DNA from: Atopomonas hussainii
GTDB lineage: Bacteria > Pseudomonadota > Gammaproteobacteria > Pseudomonadales > Pseudomonadaceae
Length of the DNA stretch: 64,000 bases
Direction of reading: 5' to 3'
Assembly (NCBI RefSeq): GCF_900109735.1
Contig: NZ_FOAS01000007.1
Location: 151,246-215,245, forward strand
The notes beneath the pieces are model-generated. The model had not been told where the DNA came from. It made no database searches and saw nothing but the letters and a program-made list of their open reading frames with translations. The position numbers were made by a program, and so were the translations under genes. Shown here piece after piece: positions 42,115 through 50,982 of the stretch (position 1 is its first letter; each line of letters begins with the position of its first letter).

Positions 42115-43227
42115 ATGCAGGTGATGCAGTACCTCAACGACCTACCTGCCAACGCCCAACCTGATGTTCAGCTCGTACTGGCCTTTGCCCAGCCCGACGC
42201 TTATCGCAGCCGCGTTGCCGACCTGCGTGCGGCCTTTCCCAATGCTCTGCTGGCCGGTTGTAGCAGCGCCGGGTTAATTGCCGGCGAGCAGGTGGATGAC
42301 TTTCCGCTGGTGGCCACTGCCGTGCAGTTTGAGCGCTGCCGGATCAGCCATGCGTGGGTTGATTTAACCGATCACCAGAACGACTGCCAACGCGCCGGGC
42401 ATGCACTGGCGGCGCAACTCCCCCACAGCGACTTACGGCATGTGCTGCTGTTTGCCGAGGGCTTGCAGGTGAATGGCTCTGCGCTTGTGAGCGGCATGCT
42501 CAGCGCCCTGCCGGAAGGCGTGCTGGTGACTGGCGGCTTAGCCGGCGATGGCGAACGTTTTGGGCAAACCTTTGTGTACTGCAACGAGCAAGTCGGCAGC
42601 CGCGCCTTGTTGGCGGTTGGCCTGTATGGCGATGCACTGCAGATTGGCCATGGCTCGCAAGGCGGCTGGGACAGCTTTGGCCCCGAGCGACTCATCACCC
42701 GCAGCGAAGGCAATGTGCTGTACAGCCTCGATGAGCAACCCGCGCTGGAGCTGTACAAACGCTACTTGGGCGAACATGCCAGTGAGCTGCCGGCGATTGG
42801 TTTGAAGTTCCCCTTGTGCTTGCGCGGCCCTGCCGGCAAACCGGGCGTGGTGCGCGCCATTTTGGCGGTGAACGAAAGCGACGGCAGCATGACCTTTGCC
42901 GGCGACATGCCCGAAGGCACCTATGCCCGTCTGATGCGCGCCAACTTTGAGCGCTTGCTGGATGGCGCCGCCGGCGCAGCGGAACACAGTTTGCAGTCGC
43001 TGCGCGGCAGCAATGCGCAGTTAGCCCTGTTGATTTCGTGCGTGGGGCGGCGCGTGGTGCTTGGCCAAGCGGTGGAAGAAGAAGTCGAGGCCGTACGCGC
43101 CACCCTAGGCGAGCAGCCCGTGTTGTGTGGGTTTTACTCCTACGGGGAAATATCCCCACTGCAAGACACCACCACCTGCTCGCTGCACAACCAAACCATG
43201 ACCATCACGTTATTCGGTGAAGCATGA
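42115..43227 (+). CDS. FIST-domain sensory protein (NosP-like)
   Basis: The 370-residue soluble protein has the FIST N domain (about 20-200; ALLAGCSSAGLIAGEQV and VLVTGGLAGDGERFGQTFVYCN) and the FIST C domain (about 210-350; ELPAIGLKFPLCLRG, LALLISCVGRRVVLGQ and GEQPVLCGFYSYGEISP). FIST proteins sense small ligands; the NosP branch binds haem and nitric oxide and controls neighbouring histidine kinases or c-di-GMP enzymes. GGAG lies about 7 bases before the ATG. It overlaps the GGDEF-EAL gene by 4 bases, so it very likely controls that enzyme. The ligand is not proven. Confidence 0.87.
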   Translation: MQVMQYLNDLPANAQPDVQLVLAFAQPDAYRSRVADLRAAFPNALLAGCSSAGLIAGEQVDDFPLVATAVQFERCRISHAWVDLTDHQNDCQRAGHALAAQLPHSDLRHVLLFAEGLQVNGSALVSGMLSALPEGVLVTGGLAGDGERFGQTFVYCNEQVGSRALLAVGLYGDALQIGHGSQGGWDSFGPERLITRSEGNVLYSLDEQPALELYKRYLGEHASELPAIGLKFPLCLRGPAGKPGVVRAILAVNESDGSMTFAGDMPEGTYARLMRANFERLLDGAAGAAEHSLQSLRGSNAQLALLISCVGRRVVLGQAVEEEVEAVRATLGEQPVLCGFYSYGEISPLQDTTTCSLHNQTMTITLFGEA

Positions 43228-45137
43228 GTTATCACCGTCTGCTGCAACGCCAGCTGCGCCGCCACCTGCCCGATGCCAGCCAGCAAGCCGCGTTGGCCCC
43301 GCTGTTGGCAGCGATCAGTCAGGTTTATGCGCAGAGCGATTACGACCGTGAACTGCTGGAGCGCTCGCTGGATATCACCTCGCAAGAGCTGATCGAGCGC
43401 TACGAGCTGGCGCAGCACAGCCTGCAAGAATTAGAACGCAGCCAAGCGGATTTACAGCATTCGCTGTCCATTCTGCACGCCACGCTCGAAGCCACCGGCG
43501 AAGGCGTACTGGTGGTCGATACTCGCGGCCACATGCGCCAGCACAACCCGCAACTGCTGCAACTGTTCCAACTGCCCGGCGGGCAACTCACCCCACAAAA
43601 ATTGCTCAGCCATATTTTGCGCCAACTGCGTCATCCGGCCCGCCACCTGCGTCATCTGCGCGAGCTGTGGGATCAAGCCGGCGCCAGCAGCGCGGGCGAG
43701 CTTAGCCTGCGCGACGGCCGTCACTTGGCCTTTCATACCCAGCCGCACGTGCTGGACGGCGAAGAAATTGGCCGCGTGTGGAGCTTTCGCGACATCAGCA
43801 GTCAGCACCAAAACGAGCTGCTGATCCGCCATCAAGCCGAGCACGACGGCCTTACCGGGCTGGCTAATCGCGGCCTGTTCAATCAGCGCCTGCAAGCCGC
43901 ACTGGAGCGCGCCGAGCAGCGCCAATGGCAAGTGGGCGTGCTGTTTATTGACCTCGACAACTTCAAGCTGATCAACGACAGCGCCGGCCATCACACTGGC
44001 GATAAGCTGCTCTGCGCCGTGGCCGAGCGCCTGCAAGGCGCACTGCGCGAAGACGATCTGCTGGCCAGAGTCGGCGGCGACGAGTTTTTAGTGCTGATCG
44101 ACTGCCTAGATGACCCCGACTTGGCTCAGCGCGTGGCGCAGCGTTTGCTGGACGTACTGCGCCAGCCGCTATTAGTCGACGGTAAACGCCTGTGGGTGCA
44201 TGCCAGCCTCGGTTTGGCGCAATACCCCGAGGATGGCCGCAGCGCCAGCGAGTTGATCAGCCGAGCCGACATGGCCATGTACCACGCCAAATCGCGCGGA
44301 CGAAACAACGCTCAAGCCTTCTCCCCGGTGCTGGAGCAACAAGTGCTGCGCCGCGTTGATCTGCAAAGCCAACTGCAAGGCGCGCTGCTGCGCAACGAAA
44401 TCAGCATGGTGCTGCAACCGAAAATCAGCCTCGCCGATAGCCGCATTGTCGGCGCCGAAGCGTTAATGCGCTGGACCACCGCCAGTGGCCAGCACGTGAG
44501 CCCCATGGACTTTATTCCGGTGGCCGAGCAAACCGGTCTCATCGTTGAGCTGGGTGACTGGATTTTGCAGCAGGCGCTGGAATGGCTGGCCAGCCAAGAT
44601 GATCGCCAGCTCAGCGTGGCGGTTAATCTGTCGGCCCGGCAGCTGGAAGACCCGCAACTACCCCAGCGGCTCTTGAGCTGGCTGAGCCTACGCAACCTCG
44701 AGCCGCAGCGCTTAGAGCTAGAAGTCACCGAAAGCATGCTGATGAGCAATCGCGAACAAGCCAGTCACTTCCTAGAGCAAGTGCGCAATTTTGGCGTGCG
44801 GGTGGCGGTAGATGACTTCGGCACCGGCTATTCATCGCTGAACTACCTGCGCTGGCTACCGATTGATGTGCTGAAAATCGACCGCAGCTTTATTCACGAT
44901 TTAAACCGCGCCGATGACGCGCGCGCCATTGCACGCAGCATTATGAATTTGGCGGAAAACTTGCGCCTGCAGGTGGTCGCCGAAGGCATTGAAGACCCAG
45001 AAGCAGCGGCGTTCTTGATCGACATGGGCTGCCCGCTGGGGCAAGGCTTCTGGTACAGCCCACCGCTGTCGATCGCCGCGTTTGCCGAGCGCCTGAGCAT
45101 TCCCATCCCCAGCATTATGCGCCCGGCCGCCGGCTAA
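43224..45137 (+). CDS. Diguanylate cyclase/phosphodiesterase (GGDEF-EAL)
   Basis: This is a 637-residue cytoplasmic c-di-GMP enzyme. A short helical N-terminus (about 1-75) leads to a PAS-like domain (about 76-195; LHATLEATGEGVLVVDTRGHM), then GGDEF (motif at 284-288, intact) and EAL (E412-A413-L414 in VGAEALMRW). EAL catalytic signatures are also visible in VNLSARQL, LEVTESMLM and VDDFGTGYSSLNYLRWLP. Both active sites look complete, so synthesis, breakdown or switching is possible. The overlap with the FIST gene suggests ligand control. A hairpin overlaps its stop codon without a U-tract. Confidence 0.95.
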   Translation: MSYHRLLQRQLRRHLPDASQQAALAPLLAAISQVYAQSDYDRELLERSLDITSQELIERYELAQHSLQELERSQADLQHSLSILHATLEATGEGVLVVDTRGHMRQHNPQLLQLFQLPGGQLTPQKLLSHILRQLRHPARHLRHLRELWDQAGASSAGELSLRDGRHLAFHTQPHVLDGEEIGRVWSFRDISSQHQNELLIRHQAEHDGLTGLANRGLFNQRLQAALERAEQRQWQVGVLFIDLDNFKLINDSAGHHTGDKLLCAVAERLQGALREDDLLARVGGDEFLVLIDCLDDPDLAQRVAQRLLDVLRQPLLVDGKRLWVHASLGLAQYPEDGRSASELISRADMAMYHAKSRGRNNAQAFSPVLEQQVLRRVDLQSQLQGALLRNEISMVLQPKISLADSRIVGAEALMRWTTASGQHVSPMDFIPVAEQTGLIVELGDWILQQALEWLASQDDRQLSVAVNLSARQLEDPQLPQRLLSWLSLRNLEPQRLELEVTESMLMSNREQASHFLEQVRNFGVRVAVDDFGTGYSSLNYLRWLPIDVLKIDRSFIHDLNRADDARAIARSIMNLAENLRLQVVAEGIEDPEAAAFLIDMGCPLGQGFWYSPPLSIAAFAERLSIPIPSIMRPAAG

Positions 45138-45144
45138 GCCGGCG

Positions 45145-45417
45145 CTATGCTTCGTCGCGCAAAAAGCGCAGGCCGAGGCCCTCGGGCTCAATCCGCACCA
45201 CTTCCAGATCCACCACTGGCGCTTCAATGGGCATGTCGATCACTTGCCCCTTAAGGCGCAAGCCCAGCCCAGCCGGCAGGGCTTGCTGGTCGATGAGGAT
45301 ATACACGCCGCCGTCGGAAATATCCCGCGTGTGTACCACCAGCTCATCCCCTTCGGGCAGCCACAAGCGAATGCGGCAGCGAAACAACGTGCGCGGATGA
45401 TTGCGCTGATTACTCAT
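45145..45417 (-). CDS. PilZ-domain c-di-GMP receptor
   Basis: This is a 90-residue single-domain protein. The c-di-GMP-binding signatures are RTLFR (RxxxR, about 9-13) and DISDGG (D-x-S-x-x-G, about 32-37). The rest fits the six-stranded PilZ barrel. It lies 19 bases downstream of the chemoreceptor gene and is convergent with the GGDEF-EAL gene (7-base gap). It may carry the c-di-GMP signal to motility or to the receptor. GGAG precedes the ATG by 7 bases. Confidence 0.9.
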   Translation of the reverse strand: MSNQRNHPRTLFRCRIRLWLPEGDELVVHTRDISDGGVYILIDQQALPAGLGLRLKGQVIDMPIEAPVVDLEVVRIEPEGLGLRFLRDEA

Positions 45418-45436
45418 TGACCCACTCCATCAAGTC

Positions 45437-46564
45437 TTACTGGCGGCCAGTATCCAAACGCTTGGCCAATTCACGCAAGTGCTGGGCCGTGACCAGCGCC
45501 TGCGCGGTGTGCTCCACCGTGTGCACAGCGGTTTGGCATAAGGTTGCCACACTCTGGTCCATGGTCCGAGAGGTCTGTGCTTGTTCATCAGCCATGCCGG
45601 CGATGCTGCCAATCACGGCGCGCAGGTCGTCAATGCCTTGGTGAATGGTCAGCTGCAGCTCATCAGAGCGGCGCAGACTCTTGATGCTGGAGTCGGCCTG
45701 CCGCGAGGCCTCTTCGATAATTTCCACCGCTTGCTGCGCGCCATCTTGCAGGCCACGAATGTGCTGCTGAATATCGCCAGTGGATTGCTGAGTTTTACTG
45801 GCCAGCGCACGCACTTCATCCGCCACTACGGCAAAGCCACGCCCGGTTTCACCGGCACGGGCCGCCTCAATTGCGGCGTTCAAGGCCAACAAGTTGGTTT
45901 GTGCGGCGATGCCGTTAATCACATCCAGCACCACTTCAATTTGCTCGGTTTGCTCGGCCAACTTGCCCACGGAGGTCGCCGCCTCCTGCACCATAGTGAC
46001 TAACTGGCCGATCAGGCGGGCGACTTCGCGGCTGATTTCTTCGTTGCTTTGCGTGTCGCGGGCGATGTCTTTAACCCGCTCGAGGGCTTGCTGCACGGCC
46101 TCGCCTTCGCGACCTAAGCTGACATGCATGGCCTCTAGGGCATGGCGAACCTGCTCGGCGTCTTGCTGTTGATGGCGGGCTGACTGGTCGGCCTTTTGCG
46201 AGCGCTGAATGATTTCGCCGATGCCGCTACCGGCCTCTTCGGCGATCGCCTTCACCGCACTGCTGCCGTTTTGCAAGCTTTGCCAAGCGGCTAACCACTG
46301 CGCCGCTTCGGCCTCGGCGCAGCCTAGCGCCGCCGCCAGCTCGCGACTGGTCAATTGATTGCGTTGCAGCTTGGCCAGCACCTGCGCGGTATTGGCGCCG
46401 CCGCCTTGGCCGGCGAACCATAACCACACCACCATCGCCACGGCCCCGAGCACCACGGCCATCAGTGCTTGCCGCCATAAAGAGGGCGCCTCGGCAGCTA
46501 ATGACAGCCAAATCAGCTGCACCACAACCACCGCACTCACCACCCACATGCCACGCTTGTACAT
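45437..46564 (-). CDS. Methyl-accepting chemotaxis protein without a periplasmic sensor domain
   Basis: The 375-residue protein has two adjacent transmembrane segments (about 7-23 and 32-50) joined by under 10 residues, so no outside ligand domain exists. The signalling domain carries the conserved hairpin tip IAAQTNLLALNAAIEAARAGE and FAVVADEVRALA. A receptor of this build probably senses an internal or membrane state. The tail lacks an obvious CheR-binding pentapeptide. AAGGGG lies 7 bases before ATG 46564, and a flagellar-type promoter lies upstream. It is probably cotranscribed with the PilZ gene. Confidence 0.92.
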   Translation of the reverse strand: MYKRGMWVVSAVVVVQLIWLSLAAEAPSLWRQALMAVVLGAVAMVVWLWFAGQGGGANTAQVLAKLQRNQLTSRELAAALGCAEAEAAQWLAAWQSLQNGSSAVKAIAEEAGSGIGEIIQRSQKADQSARHQQQDAEQVRHALEAMHVSLGREGEAVQQALERVKDIARDTQSNEEISREVARLIGQLVTMVQEAATSVGKLAEQTEQIEVVLDVINGIAAQTNLLALNAAIEAARAGETGRGFAVVADEVRALASKTQQSTGDIQQHIRGLQDGAQQAVEIIEEASRQADSSIKSLRRSDELQLTIHQGIDDLRAVIGSIAGMADEQAQTSRTMDQSVATLCQTAVHTVEHTAQALVTAQHLRELAKRLDTGRQ

Positions 46565-46627
46565 GCTTGACCCCTTTCGCTGCTGCCGCGCCGACCACGC
46601 ACGGTTCTTGTTCTTGAACTCTAGGCT

Positions 46628-46654
46628 GTATCGGCGGGCTCTGCGAAATATTCA
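46628..46654 (-). promoter_or_regulatory. Flagellar sigma-28 (FliA)-type promoter of the chemoreceptor gene
   Basis: On the minus strand TGAA (46654-46651), 15 bases, then GCCGATAC (46635-46628). The known consensus is TAAA, 15 bases, GCCGATAA, so 10 of 12 positions match. The start of transcription would be near 46620, about 55 bases before the ATG. Chemotaxis genes are common FliA targets. Confidence 0.7.
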
Positions 46655-46679
46655 GTGCGGGTGACGATTAAGGCGTGTC

Positions 46680-48116
46680 TTACTCGGGCCGCTGTGCCTG
46701 ATCTTTGATCGGCCATGGCTGGACGAAAAACAGCTCATGCCGGCGTATGGCCTTGCGATAAAACTCATCGACACCCCAGCGCGGCCAGCGGCGTCCGGCA
46801 AGGTAATGCTGCAGTACGCGGCGGAGCTTTTTCTTGCCGGGCAGCGGGGTTTGCAGGTCGTGCATCAGGCCCAGCGCCATGCTCTTATCGATTTGCGCGG
46901 CGCCGCTCAGGCTAGGGCTCCACACCCCGGCCACAGTAAGCGGCTCCAGCGCGGGCGGCAGGGCAACGCCCTCGCCTTGCTCACCCATCGGCCAGCGATC
47001 GTTATCGTGCAGATGGTTGGCGTAATACAACAGGGTTTGCGGCTGGTGATGGCTAACGGCTAAGGCCTCATACAGCGCGGCAGTGGTGGCTTGGTGGTCG
47101 GCGTGCGGGTCAAGCTGCGGATGCGGGGTGACAATCACCTGCGGCTGATAGTGTTCAATCAGGCCACGCAAATCCCCCAGCAAGTTAAACCAGCTCGGCT
47201 GACCATCGACATCGCCCGGCAGCGGCAGCGCGTTGCCTTTGCGCAGCGGACGAATATCGCCAGTCTGCGCCACCTTAGACGGATGCCCCAACAGCGGTTC
47301 GGCGCGCATCGCCGGTAACTGCATACAGAAATAGCCCAGCTGGAAGCACCGCTCTGCCGGCACCCCGCCCCAGCTCGCCGCATGACGACTATCCCAACTG
47401 CGCAGGCGGGCTTTCAGGCGTGCCGCTTCGATAGCGCTCAAGCCCAGCTGCTGATAAGGCTCTGCCTCTAGCTCACCCACGGTGAGGGTGGCGATGGTCA
47501 CCTCTGCGCCGCGCTGATACTGCGCAAAGGCGGCTAGCTCGGCATCGTCGGCATGCGGGGCGAGAATCAGCATGCGCTGGCAGGCGTAATCCGGATTACG
47601 CAACACATGCAGCGTGGCTTGCCCGGCAAGGCGACAATAACGCCCACGCAGTCGCACCTGCCCTGCCGCCAGTGCAGGCCCAAGACCAGACAGATTCACC
47701 ACCCGTCGTCCGGCGCAGCCGCGCTCGAAGGTTTGTTGATCGTGCGGCTGCGCCACATCGATCAGCACGCGTGGGTCGACCCAGCATCCGCGCCAATCGG
47801 CCTTAATCGTCACCTCTAACAACAGCGTGTCGGCCTCAGCAATGCCCTCTAGCTGCGCCAGCCCTAAGCGCCCATCAGCAGTAATTGACACGCTGACGCC
47901 CGCCCCGGCAAAGCGGTAGTCATAGTCATCGCCGGGCGCATAAAACAGGTGATCGGCAAAGTAGGCTTCGTGCAGCACCCAAGCGGCGAGCAGCAAGGGC
48001 AGCGGTAACCACCAGAACCACAACGCGCTACTGAATAAGAGCGGCAAGCCCAGCAACAGCGCTACGCGTTTACGCTGCCGGTGACGGCGGAGCAATTGTT
48101 GTTTGCGCTGCTGCAT
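46680..48116 (-). CDS. PIG-L/LmbE-family de-N-acetylase, DnpA-like
   Basis: The 478-residue protein has a basic N-terminus and one or two transmembrane segments (about 16-50), a beta-rich domain (about 60-170) and a C-terminal LmbE domain (about 175-400). The zinc-binding motif is in LILAPHADDAELAAF, with a second metal site in HPQLDPHADHQATT. It resembles DnpA of P. aeruginosa, a de-N-acetylase linked to antibiotic tolerance whose gene lies in the LPS core cluster. ATG 48116 was chosen over the frame extending to 48158, which runs into the preceding gene. It follows the mig-14-like gene by 11 bases. Confidence 0.83.
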   Translation of the reverse strand: MQQRKQQLLRRHRQRKRVALLLGLPLLFSSALWFWWLPLPLLLAAWVLHEAYFADHLFYAPGDDYDYRFAGAGVSVSITADGRLGLAQLEGIAEADTLLLEVTIKADWRGCWVDPRVLIDVAQPHDQQTFERGCAGRRVVNLSGLGPALAAGQVRLRGRYCRLAGQATLHVLRNPDYACQRMLILAPHADDAELAAFAQYQRGAEVTIATLTVGELEAEPYQQLGLSAIEAARLKARLRSWDSRHAASWGGVPAERCFQLGYFCMQLPAMRAEPLLGHPSKVAQTGDIRPLRKGNALPLPGDVDGQPSWFNLLGDLRGLIEHYQPQVIVTPHPQLDPHADHQATTAALYEALAVSHHQPQTLLYYANHLHDNDRWPMGEQGEGVALPPALEPLTVAGVWSPSLSGAAQIDKSMALGLMHDLQTPLPGKKKLRRVLQHYLAGRRWPRWGVDEFYRKAIRRHELFFVQPWPIKDQAQRPE

Positions 48117-48127
48117 AACGAACCTAC

Positions 48128-49030
48128 TTAGAGTTGAAACACCGGCACGCGATGGCACCAGCGTTCTTTGTATTCGCGGTCGGCGCGGCCAAACGAGTAA
48201 CGCAGCGGCTTACCGGCCGCACGCGCGCGCTCCCACAGGGCTTGGGTATTGATAAAGCTCAGTACCGAACCGGGGCTAAAGTCGCGCGCCTGCGGATCAA
48301 CACCGCCGTTGACATACTCCACGCTTAACCAAGCGGGCGATTCAGCCGCGTAGAGCAATTGAATGGCAATCGGCTGGCCGTCCAGCTCTAGCACATGCCC
48401 AGTCACCAAGGGCCACAAGCGCCTTAGCACCTCCGGCATGGCCGCCGCACCGGTGGCGGTAAAGCCCCAACGCTCGGCGAATAATTGGCAGTAAATCGCC
48501 GCAAACTGCTCGGGACCGTAGTCCGCAACGGGCTTGATCAAGCCGCCGGCCTCTTCCAGCAAGCGCAGTTCACGGCGCTGGTTGTAGCGAAATTTCTTGC
48601 TGTAATCCTCTGGCGCACGGGCCATGGCCAGTTCTTCAGCCTGCGCCTTGAGGGTGGCGACCTTGCCTTGGTTCAGCTCGCTGCAATAACGCCCGGCATG
48701 CCGCACCGGCAAGTTAGCCGCTGGCCTAATCGGCAAAATAATTTCGCCATTACCCAAGTCAAACAGGCCTTTCTTGCCGAGGGCTTTTAGCGCCTCTTTG
48801 CTACACGCGATAAAGCGCCCCCAGGTGGCGATAGCGCCTTGCAGCTGGCCATCCGCATACCAGCCCAGATAACGCGGGGTAACGTCGGCCAGCTGCGATA
48901 ACTCAGCCACCACCAGCGGATGGGTCAGTACGCTACCGCCAAACTCAGCATAAGCGGCGGCATAGTCGCTGGCCGCGATGGCCTGCCAACCGCGCTCGCG
49001 CCACGCTGGCAAGCGATTCAACCAACTCAT
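48128..49030 (-). CDS. Mig-14-like GNAT/FemAB-fold protein
   Basis: The 300-residue protein resembles Mig-14, an inner-membrane-associated factor for antimicrobial-peptide resistance in Salmonella; a homologue lies beside dnpA in P. aeruginosa, as I recall. The C-terminal half (about 170-300) looks like a GNAT/FemAB acyltransferase fold: QPIAIQLLYAAESPAWLSVEYVNGG, GSVLSFINTQALWERARAAG and YSFGRADREYKERWCH. The biochemical reaction is not known. ATG 49030 overlaps the msbA stop by 4 bases, so msbA, mig-14-like and dnpA-like genes form one unit. Confidence 0.82.
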   Translation of the reverse strand: MSWLNRLPAWRERGWQAIAASDYAAAYAEFGGSVLTHPLVVAELSQLADVTPRYLGWYADGQLQGAIATWGRFIACSKEALKALGKKGLFDLGNGEIILPIRPAANLPVRHAGRYCSELNQGKVATLKAQAEELAMARAPEDYSKKFRYNQRRELRLLEEAGGLIKPVADYGPEQFAAIYCQLFAERWGFTATGAAAMPEVLRRLWPLVTGHVLELDGQPIAIQLLYAAESPAWLSVEYVNGGVDPQARDFSPGSVLSFINTQALWERARAAGKPLRYSFGRADREYKERWCHRVPVFQL

Positions 49031-50853
49031 AAATGGCCCTGCTGCTCTTCTTCCAACTGCGTGGCATGCAGGCGAGCATAGGCCCCGCCTTTAGCCAGCA
49101 GCTCAGCATGCGGGCCTTGCTCGACGATGCAGCCATCTTCCATGACGATGATCTGATCGGCCTTTTCGATGGTCGATAGGCGATGGGCAATCACTAAGGT
49201 GGTGCGACCTTGCATCACGGTTTCTAGGGCTTTTTGGATATGCCGTTCCGACTCGGTATCCAGCGCTGAGGTCGCCTCATCAAGAATCAGCAGCGGCGCA
49301 TCTTTGAGTAGCGCACGGGCAATGGCTAAGCGCTGACGCTGCCCGCCGGAGAGCAGCACGCCGTTTTCGCCCACCAACGTCTGATAGCCATTGGGCATAC
49401 GCTCGATAAACTCATGGGCGTAAGCCGCTTTGCCGGCGCGCTCGATCTCAGCCTGCGGGGCACCGGCTAAGTCACCGTAGGCAATATTGTTGGCTACCGT
49501 GTCGTTAAACAGGTTGACCTGTTGGCTGACCAAAGCAATCTGCCGGCGCAAGCTGCGCAGGGTGAACTCTTCAACGTCCACGCCATCGAGCAAAATCTTG
49601 CCCTCAGTGTGGTGATAGAAGCGCGGAATCAAACTGGCCAGTGTCGACTTACCACTGCCAGAACGCCCCACCAGTGCCACCATCTGCCCCGGCTCAACGG
49701 TGAAGTTGATGTCTTTCAGCACCGGCTTGTCGGTGCCCGGATAGGCAAAGGTGAGGTTCTGCACCTCAAGGCGACCACTAACGCGGTCTTTATCCACCGT
49801 GCCGTGATCCACTTCCGGCGCTTCATCCAGCTGCTCGAAGATGCTCTCCGCGCCGGCGACGCCTTTTTGAATGGTCGAGCTCACTTCGGAGAGCTGGCGA
49901 ATCGGCTTAGGCAGCAGGCCAGCCAAGGTGATGTAGGCGACCAGATCACCGGCCGAAGCATCACCACGCAACAGCAAGACCAAGAACATCAGCACCGCCA
50001 TGGCGCTGTAGATCACCAACTGTAGGCTGGGGGTATACACCGCGCCGGTCCGCACCATGCGCAGCTGCTTCGCGGTGTTGTCTTTGCTAGAGGCCAAAAA
50101 GCGCGCCTGCTCGTAAGGCTCGCCACCAAAGCTACGCACCACGCGATAGCCCTGAATGGCCTCGGAAGCCACGTGCGTCACATCGCCCATGGCTACCTGA
50201 ATCTTCTTACTTTGCTTACGGAATTTCTTACTCGCGCTACCGACCATCAAGGCAATCACCGGCAAAATCGCCAGCATCACCATGGTCAGCTTCCAGTTCA
50301 TCCAGAGCAGCGAGGCAAACAGAAAAATCACCGTCATGCCTTCACGCACCACCACCTTGATCGCATCAGTGGCCGCGCCGGTGACCATAGTCACGTTGTA
50401 GGTGATGCGCGAGATCAGATGGCCGGAGTTGTGGGTGTCAAAGTAACGATTCGGCAAGGTCATCAGGTTGTTGAACAGGGCGATGCGTAAGTCCTGCACT
50501 AAGCCCAGCGACACCTTAGCCAGAAAATAGTTACCCAAAAACGAGCCCAAGCCCTGCCACACGGCAATCAACACAATCAGCAAAGGCACCGCCTGCAGCA
50601 GCTTAAGCTCCGCCAGCCAAGGCGCATGCGCGACCGCCCATGGCACATTGGCGAACAGGCTAGCCTCGGGGTTCGACAGCCCGTCGACGAAGTACTTGAG
50701 CATGTAACCCAGCATCGGCTGGGTAGAGGCGAAGATCAGAAAGCCGAGGATGCTTATTAAAAACAGCCCCACGTAAGGCCTGACGTACCCCAGGAGGCGG
50801 AAGTATATTTTTAAGCTTGAACTCGATCGCGAATCCACAGAAACACCAGTCAT
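49027..50853 (-). CDS. msbA: Lipid A export ABC transporter MsbA
   Basis: This essential flippase moves core-lipid A across the inner membrane. The 608-residue half-transporter has a six-helix membrane domain (about 15-330) and an ATPase domain with Walker A GRSGSGKST, signature LLSGGQRQRLAIARALL, Walker B LLILDEATSAL and the H-loop IAHRLST. I chose ATG 50853, which aligns with the P. aeruginosa N-terminus, although no clear binding site is visible; a GTG at 50886 is an unlikely alternative. It is divergent from the waaL-type gene. Confidence 0.96.
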   Translation of the reverse strand: MTGVSVDSRSSSSLKIYFRLLGYVRPYVGLFLISILGFLIFASTQPMLGYMLKYFVDGLSNPEASLFANVPWAVAHAPWLAELKLLQAVPLLIVLIAVWQGLGSFLGNYFLAKVSLGLVQDLRIALFNNLMTLPNRYFDTHNSGHLISRITYNVTMVTGAATDAIKVVVREGMTVIFLFASLLWMNWKLTMVMLAILPVIALMVGSASKKFRKQSKKIQVAMGDVTHVASEAIQGYRVVRSFGGEPYEQARFLASSKDNTAKQLRMVRTGAVYTPSLQLVIYSAMAVLMFLVLLLRGDASAGDLVAYITLAGLLPKPIRQLSEVSSTIQKGVAGAESIFEQLDEAPEVDHGTVDKDRVSGRLEVQNLTFAYPGTDKPVLKDINFTVEPGQMVALVGRSGSGKSTLASLIPRFYHHTEGKILLDGVDVEEFTLRSLRRQIALVSQQVNLFNDTVANNIAYGDLAGAPQAEIERAGKAAYAHEFIERMPNGYQTLVGENGVLLSGGQRQRLAIARALLKDAPLLILDEATSALDTESERHIQKALETVMQGRTTLVIAHRLSTIEKADQIIVMEDGCIVEQGPHAELLAKGGAYARLHATQLEEEQQGHL

Positions 50854-50982
50854 GGAAGAGTTAGACCACAGGCTGATCGGGCGCACATGCTATCACAGCT
50901 GGCTAAAGCGATTGGCCATACGCAAGCACGCCTGTATCCCGTAGAATCCCTGCCAGATTCAACTGTTAGGAACACCCTTTCC

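Noticed and set aside
45129..45143. GCCGGC-TAA-GCCGGC hairpin over the GGDEF-EAL stop as a terminator
   Set aside because: The stem is only six bases with a three-base loop, and no T-run follows on either strand.
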